Source: RGIG3102 sp964507095 (lineage in GTDB: Bacteria > Bacillota > Clostridia > Oscillospirales > Ruminococcaceae). From it: a DNA stretch of 16,958 bases. Both the position numbers and the translations under genes were made by a program. The DNA lies in the NCBI GenBank assembly GCA_964507095.1, contig CAZDOS010000038.1:1-16958 (forward strand). The letters run 5' to 3'. Below the pieces are notes generated by a model. The model ran no database searches, was not told the DNA's origin, and saw nothing but the letters and a program-made list of their open reading frames with translations. This document shows positions 13,036 through 16,958 of this stretch, one piece after another (the stretch's first letter is position 1; each line of letters starts with the position of its first letter).

Positions 13036-14232
13036 TCATTCCTTGATCAGTCTGGATACATAATCCCTTCTGACTGACGTGCTTATTTTCGAAAATACCG
13101 CCTGAGCGTCTGTCCGCCTGCTTTCAAGCCTTATGACACGCCTGCACAGCTCGCTTTCTCCTTCCAGCTTCTTTAGTGAAGCGCTCATCGGCACACCTGA
13201 ATGTCCGGATATCTCGGAAAGCAGATTGGTCCTGTCCTTTCTCAATGCGAGCACTCTCAGGTAAGGAACTTCCTTTTTGCCCATCAGTTCTTTATCAGTT
13301 CCAAGAAAAGCCGAAATCAGGATCCTTCTAAGCCTGCTTCTGGGATACTGCTTCGTGGGAAGATTACTGAAAAGGCTGTCAAGTGAATCCGATTCTGTGA
13401 CCGCATTTGCAATAGCGTGCGAAAGCTCCTCGTTGCAGTCTCTTATCATTGAAAGCTCATCACTGGACCGCCTTGAAAGGGCAAACATCAGCGCCTTCTC
13501 AAAGGCCGTGTCGCTGACGAAGTAGCTGCCTCTGTTGAAGAGCCTCATATAGTCCTCGTGGACTGCCACCGGAACGAACTTAAGCAATTCCTCGAATCTG
13601 TAGCTTCCGGCAAGCTCGCGAAGCCTTGAGGCAGATGCAAAGCCTTCTTCCTCGTCTTTGGAATCGTGGTACGGTCCCTTGCGCTCGACTACTTCGAACA
13701 CAGGCGTCCATCTCAGTGTCCTGGCTGCATTCAGATACTCTATGGCTAGTATGTCGTTGCTCCGCGTGATGATGTCTCCAAGAAGCCCGAAATGGTCGTA
13801 CAGGACCTTCTCCCTTGCCTCGGCAAATGGCTTTCTGTCCTTTAATGCCTCGCTCAGATTCTTTTCATACTCTTCGCTTGAGGTGAACTCGCTGATGCTC
13901 ATAAGAAGCTCAAGGTCAGCGCTCTCGCTTCCGAAACATACGGCGTCACAGCCCGCATTCTTAAGCACGGACATCCCCGCCAGGGCATAATCCTTCCGGC
14001 TGGATGAGGAGAACGGATAAGGTATCTCCAGAACGAGGTCAGCTCCGCATCTTAGGGCGGCCTTTGCCCTGTCGAATTTGGACAGAAGGGCCAGCTCTCC
14101 GCGCTGTGTCACGCTTCCGCTCATTGCTATTATGACCGTGTCATACCCTTTCTTCCTCAGCGTTTCTATCTGATGAAGATGACCGTTATGGAAGGGATTG
14201 TATTCAGCGATTATACCTGCACAACCAGCCAT
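13036..14232 (-). CDS. tmcAL: tRNA-Met cytidine acetate ligase
   Basis: A 398-residue protein of the YlbM/TmcAL family, normal length. The N-terminal nucleotidyltransferase fold has GIIAEYNPFHNGH with the HxGH motif (H15, H18), the SGSVTQRGE loop, SKFDRAKAAL and CGADLVLEIPYPF, followed by FGSESAD. In Bacillus subtilis the enzyme uses ATP and acetate to make N4-acetylcytidine at the wobble position of elongator tRNA-Met. GAGAGG lies about 6 bases before the ATG at 14232. It is divergent from ackA, whose enzyme interconverts acetate and acetyl phosphate, so the pair shares acetate as a metabolite. It probably heads the transcript tmcAL-smpB-HEPN-NACHT-632-residue gene. Confidence 0.92.
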   Translation of the reverse strand: MAGCAGIIAEYNPFHNGHLHQIETLRKKGYDTVIIAMSGSVTQRGELALLSKFDRAKAALRCGADLVLEIPYPFSSSSRKDYALAGMSVLKNAGCDAVCFGSESADLELLMSISEFTSSEEYEKNLSEALKDRKPFAEAREKVLYDHFGLLGDIITRSNDILAIEYLNAARTLRWTPVFEVVERKGPYHDSKDEEEGFASASRLRELAGSYRFEELLKFVPVAVHEDYMRLFNRGSYFVSDTAFEKALMFALSRRSSDELSMIRDCNEELSHAIANAVTESDSLDSLFSNLPTKQYPRSRLRRILISAFLGTDKELMGKKEVPYLRVLALRKDRTNLLSEISGHSGVPMSASLKKLEGESELCRRVIRLESRRTDAQAVFSKISTSVRRDYVSRLIKE

Positions 14233-14249
14233 AAAATACCTCTCAAAAC

Positions 14250-14278
14250 TTGAAAACTACTATGGGTTATTATATAAT
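14250..14278 (+). promoter_or_regulatory. Promoter of ackA
   Basis: TTGAAA (14250-14255), a 17-base spacer and TATAAT (14273-14278). The -10 is part of the palindrome TTATTATATAATAA, which also supplies the divergent tmcAL promoter. The leader before the ackA ATG is about 38 bases. Confidence 0.82.
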
Positions 14279-14297
14279 AAACAAGTTCAATATACAA
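14269..14297 (-). promoter_or_regulatory. Promoter of tmcAL, overlapping that of ackA
   Basis: On the minus strand TTGTAT (14292-14297), a 17-base spacer and TATAAT (14269-14274). It shares the palindromic -10 region with the ackA promoter, so the two RNA polymerases would exclude each other. Confidence 0.7.
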
Positions 14298-14322
14298 TTA
14301 ATTATTATTTTGGAGGACGATA

Positions 14323-15616
14323 ATGAAGATATTGGTTATCAACTGCGGCTCCAGCTCCGAGTAGGAAAGCGGGATGCCGGGTCAAGCCCGGCATGACGGA
14401 CGCGGGGATGGCAACTGATGACCAGAAGCTCGCTACGCTCGCTACCCNNNNNNNNNNCAGCTCCCTGAAGTATCAGCTCATCGATTCAGAGACTGAGATC
14501 ATGGAAGCAAAGGGCCTTTGCGAGAGAATCGGCATTGACGGCCGTCTCACACATGAAGTACCGGGCAAGGACAAGTATAAGGTCGAAAGCCCAATGCCTG
14601 ACCACACTGCTGCCATGAATCTTGTCATGGAAGCTCTCCAGGATCCTGAGCACGGCGTCATCAAGAGCACCGATGAGATCTCAGCCATCGGCCACAGAGT
14701 CCTGCATGGCGGTCCAACTCTTACAACTCCTATGCTCGTTGACCAGCATGTCAAGGATGTTATCCGCGACTGTTTCGATCTTGGCCCTCTTCACAACCCT
14801 GCAAACCTGATGGGTATTGAGGCATGTGAAGCAGCAATGCCTGGAAAGCCAAACGTTGTTGTTTTTGATACAACATTCGGCATGGCAATGAAGGAAGCTC
14901 AGTACCTGTATGCTATTCCTTATGAGTATTATGAGAAGTACGGCGTACGTCGCTACGGTTTCCACGGCACGAGCCATACATTCGTTTCACAGGAAGCCAT
15001 CAAATTCGGCGGACTCAAGCCGGACGCAAAGGTCATCGTATGCCACCTCGGAAACGGTGCATCAGTATCCGCTTCAATCGGCGGCAAGTGCGTAGACACA
15101 AGCATGGGTCTCACACCGCTTGAAGGCCTCATCATGGGCACACGTTCTGGCGATCTCGATCCTGCAGTCGTTCAGTACATCGCAAACAAGGAAAACAGAG
15201 ATGTCAATGACGTTCTCAACATCCTCAACAAGAAGTCCGGCATGCTCGGCCTTTCAGGCGTATCAAGCGACTTCCGTGATGTAGAGGCCGCAAGAAAGGA
15301 AGGCAACCACCTTGCAGGTGTAGCTCTCGAGGCATTCCGTTATCGCGTTGCAAAGTACATCGGCGCTTACACAGCAGCAATGAACGGCGTAGACGCCATT
15401 GCTTTCACAGCCGGTGTCGGTGAGAATGACCCTGTCGCTCGCAAGGAGATCTGCTCTTACCTCACATTCATGGGCGTAAAGATCGATGATGAGCGCAATA
15501 ATGTCAGAGGCAAGAACACTGTTATTTCAGCAGATGACTCTACAGTCAAGGTAATGCTCATCCCAACAAACGAAGAGCTTGCAATCGCAAGAGAGACAGT
15601 TGCTCTCGTAAAGTAA
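14323..15616 (+). CDS. ackA: Acetate kinase, interrupted by an assembly gap
   Basis: The gene starts at ATG 14323 with GGAGG 6 bases upstream and reads MKILVINCGSSS. It is then broken by a stop, foreign-looking DNA and ten Ns (14359-14457), and resumes at 14458 as SSLKYQLIDSE to the stop at 15616. Removing the insert at the shared CAGCTCC restores an unbroken protein of about 400 residues, the usual length. Signatures include GHRVLHGG, VFDTTFG, RRYGFHGTSH, LGNGASVSA, MGLTPLEGLIMGTRSGD and FTAGVGEN. The enzyme converts acetyl phosphate and ADP to acetate and ATP, the energy-yielding last step of acetate fermentation. No pta gene lies beside it. The gene is probably intact in the organism. Confidence 0.93.
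14359..14457. other. Probable assembly artefact: foreign GC-rich stretch plus 10 Ns
   Basis: The 89 bases at 14359-14447 are GC-rich, unlike the surroundings, contain the perfect hairpin ATGCCGGG/CCCGGCAT (14374-14394) and a CTCGCTACG/CTCGCTACC near-repeat, and end in Ns at 14448-14457. CAGCTCC occurs on both sides (14352-14358 and 14458-14464), exactly where the ackA frame should continue. The sequence style resembles short dispersed repeats of alphaproteobacteria, which suggests read contamination at a contig end. Confidence 0.85.
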
Positions 15617-15633
15617 TCCAAGATAGTAATTAA

Positions 15634-15665
15634 GACCGCCTGACTGACAGGCGGTCTGTTTTTTT
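15634..15665 (+). terminator. Intrinsic terminator of ackA
   Basis: Perfect 9-base arms GACCGCCTG and CAGGCGGTC (15634-15656) with a 5-base loop, followed by TGTTTTTTT, 18 bases after the ackA stop. Confidence 0.92.
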
Positions 15666-15679
15666 GTGTTGTTATTTCC

Positions 15680-16099
15680 CTACTGCTTCTTGAATACGAA
15701 AAGCTTGGAAAGGATGTAGTTTCCAACGGTCACCAGAACTATTGAGATCGTATTGGCTATTATGTCATTGATGCCAATCTTTGTTACGAGCAGCCACATG
15801 ACCCCCATATCCAGAAAGAGCGTGAGAACTCTTGAGGATGTAAAGGCCGTGATCTCCTTGAGGATGTTTTTCTCCTTGCTTTTAAAGACGAATATCCTGT
15901 TTGTAACATACGCAAAGGATACGCCGACGACCCACTTGATGATGTTTGCAATCTGCAGCTGTATCGGATTGTTCGGGTCCAGAAATGTTCTTGTGGATGC
16001 AACATAGGCTATGAAGCTGACGACGGTGGTCCGCACGCCGACAATAAGATAGTTTATGATCTCTTCATGCTTCTTATACAGTTCCCAGATCTTCTTCAT
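15680..16099 (-). CDS. GtrA-like membrane protein
   Basis: A 139-residue protein with four predicted transmembrane segments (about 15-35, 46-65, 83-104, 112-134). The motifs NYLIVGVRTTVVSF, KWVVGVSFAYVTNRIFVF and GNYILSKLFVFK are typical of the GtrA family, whose members help move lipid-linked sugars across the membrane for surface glycosylation. The partner glycosyltransferases are not in the window, so the pathway is unknown. The ATG at 16099 has GGGAG about 8 bases upstream. It is transcribed alone from its own promoter and converges with ackA. Confidence 0.85.
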   Translation of the reverse strand: MKKIWELYKKHEEIINYLIVGVRTTVVSFIAYVASTRTFLDPNNPIQLQIANIIKWVVGVSFAYVTNRIFVFKSKEKNILKEITAFTSSRVLTLFLDMGVMWLLVTKIGINDIIANTISIVLVTVGNYILSKLFVFKKQ

Positions 16100-16134
16100 C
16101 CTTCTTCTCCCTGAGAGTTCTTAACTGAATTAAT

Positions 16135-16163
16135 ATTCTATCTTTCAAAGAGATTTTAGTCAA
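16135..16163 (-). promoter_or_regulatory. Promoter of the GtrA-like gene
   Basis: TTGACT (16158-16163), a 17-base spacer and TAGAAT (16135-16140), directly after the terminator of the DUF1508 gene. The leader is about 30 bases. Confidence 0.7.
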
Positions 16164-16164
16164 C

Positions 16165-16192
16165 AAGAAAAAAGCAGTGCCGAAGCACTGCT
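16165..16192 (-). terminator. Intrinsic terminator of the DUF1508 gene
   Basis: Perfect 8-base stem AGCAGTGC and GCACTGCT (16173-16192) closed by a TTCG tetraloop and followed by TTTTTCTT on the minus strand, 15 bases after the stop. Confidence 0.93.
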
Positions 16193-16207
16193 TACTTCCC
16201 TAAAGGA

Positions 16208-16582
16208 TTATTCCTCTGGCTCGATGACCTTGGCGCCTTCTGCATTCTTCATGACGCTCTTAACGCCATTCTTGCAGTTTGCCTTTGTTGTGTAAGCTTC
16301 ACTTACAGCAATGATCTCGCCATTCTTTGCCTTAAGTCTGAAACGGAACTGCTCGGTCTTGTCCTTGTAGATTTCAAACTTTGGGTGCTTGGCAACTTCG
16401 AAATCAGCAATCGTCTGATCCTCGAGGTTTGCAATTGGAGCATTCTTTGCTACTGAAGCGACACCGTTGCGGGCTGCATCAAGTGTTGTGTAGACTTCAC
16501 TTGTTGCTATCGTCTCACCATTGTTGGCCTTGAGATTGAAGTTATAACCTGTGTTGGTCTTCTTGATAACAAATTTTCCCAT
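16208..16582 (-). CDS. Tandem DUF1508 (YegP-like) protein
   Basis: A 124-residue protein made of two similar repeats of about 50 residues: KFVIKKTNTGYNFNLKANNG with ATSEVYTTLDAARNGVASV, and KFEIYKDKTEQFRFRLKAKNG with AVSEAYTTKANCKNGVKSV. This is the DUF1508/YegP arrangement, a small beta-beta-beta-alpha unit present in tandem; the family function is not established. I chose the ATG at 16582 because AAAGGAG lies 8 bases upstream; a frame open to 16630 adds an unlikely FCLYCSLEI leader that overlaps the previous gene. It lies 13 bases after the stop of a small membrane protein gene and probably shares its transcript. Confidence 0.88.
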   Translation of the reverse strand: MGKFVIKKTNTGYNFNLKANNGETIATSEVYTTLDAARNGVASVAKNAPIANLEDQTIADFEVAKHPKFEIYKDKTEQFRFRLKAKNGEIIAVSEAYTTKANCKNGVKSVMKNAEGAKVIEPEE

Positions 16583-16595
16583 AGTCTTTTCTCCT

Positions 16596-16958
16596 TTATT
16601 TATTTCCAATGAACAATACAAGCAGAACAATATCCGCCAGTGCGACCATCATACCAAGGATACCCGGAAAAGACCTGTAATAACTCGGGGCCGTCGGATA
16701 TCTTGCATTCTGTTTTCTGAACATGTACGCGAAGATGATCATCGCTGAAGGACCAAGCGCAACGAAGCCGAAGAAGACTTTCAGTATGATATTTGCCGCT
16801 TCCTGATTGGATGCCCCTGCTCCGAGCACTGTGATCGAGGCACCAAAAGAAAGGACGATCATATTGACAACAGCATACAGTATCGGAAACCAGAAAGAAA
16901 ACTTCTTGAAATCTATCGGTTCCTCCTTCTTTGCCGTTTTCCCGGTCTGCTTCATCTG
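16596..16958 (-). CDS. Small membrane protein, unknown, possibly cut at the window edge
   Basis: At least 119 residues with three hydrophobic segments (about 20-45, 54-77, 96-116) and a charged N-terminal stretch (KQTGKTAKKEEPIDFKKF). I do not recognise the family. An ATG lies at 16955, three bases from the edge; the preceding codon CAG is open, so the true start may be outside and no ribosome binding site can be judged. It lies 13 bases upstream of the DUF1508 gene and likely forms an operon with it. Confidence 0.6.
   Translation of the reverse strand, partial: QMKQTGKTAKKEEPIDFKKFSFWFPILYAVVNMIVLSFGASITVLGAGASNQEAANIILKVFFGFVALGPSAMIIFAYMFRKQNARYPTAPSYYRSFPGILGMMVALADIVLLVLFIGNK

Noticed and set aside
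14374..14394. Perfect hairpin ATGCCGGG/CCCGGCAT in ackA as a regulatory element
   Set aside because: It lies in the foreign stretch next to the N gap and breaks the gene; an assembly artefact explains it better.
14393..15616. ackA starting at the ATG at 14393
   Set aside because: The first codons would come from the foreign stretch and read through Ns. The true N terminus MKILVINCGSSS with a GGAGG site is at 14323.
1..16958. CRISPR array or Cas genes
   Set aside because: No regularly spaced short repeats or Cas-like proteins were seen on either strand.

Overview
The window looks like a chromosomal scaffold from an anaerobic member of the Bacillota, probably class Clostridia. The signs are moderate GC, strong AGGAGG-type ribosome binding sites, occasional TTG starts, sigma-A promoters with 17-base spacers, a one-piece tmRNA with a short tag, and the gene families present. 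I cannot fix the family or genus. The scaffold contains a 10-N gap inside ackA, so it is probably a draft or metagenome assembly.

Nearly everything from the left edge to 14232 is on the minus strand. Read in the direction of transcription (right to left), a housekeeping block comes first: tmcAL (tRNA-Met cytidine acetate ligase) and smpB (trans-translation). These run directly into two coupled accessory genes, a HEPN-NACHT STAND NTPase and a 632-residue protein of unknown family with possible RNA-binding modules. Next comes the complete tmRNA gene ssrA, with its own promoter placed over the stop codon of the 632-residue protein gene. Below ssrA lie a Vat-like xenobiotic O-acetyltransferase and a tyrosine-rich lipoprotein, then a second, truncated copy of the 3' 202 nt of tmRNA with its own terminator. 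The two tmRNA copies are direct repeats around about 2.1 kb of AT-richer DNA, as expected for a decayed element that integrated into the 3' end of ssrA.

Beyond the tmRNA fragment are an AAC(6')-I-like acetyltransferase, a two-gene unit (RibD-C-type reductase and a membrane-anchored GH25 lysozyme with Ig-like repeats), and a four-gene unit (AEC transporter, CPBP protease, YjjG-like nucleotidase, Nudix hydrolase). The left edge holds a truncated IS3-type orfA.

On the right, ackA (acetate kinase) is divergent from tmcAL; their promoters overlap around one palindromic -10 region. ackA carries a foreign-looking GC-rich stretch and the N gap, best explained as an assembly artefact. It ends in a strong terminator and is followed on the minus strand by a GtrA-like membrane protein, a tandem DUF1508 (YegP-like) protein and a small membrane protein at the right edge.

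The most notable feature is the split NLR-like gene pair (HEPN-NACHT plus a candidate sensor) placed between smpB and ssrA, the two parts of the ribosome-rescue system. A defence or stress-response role linked to translation is plausible but is inference.
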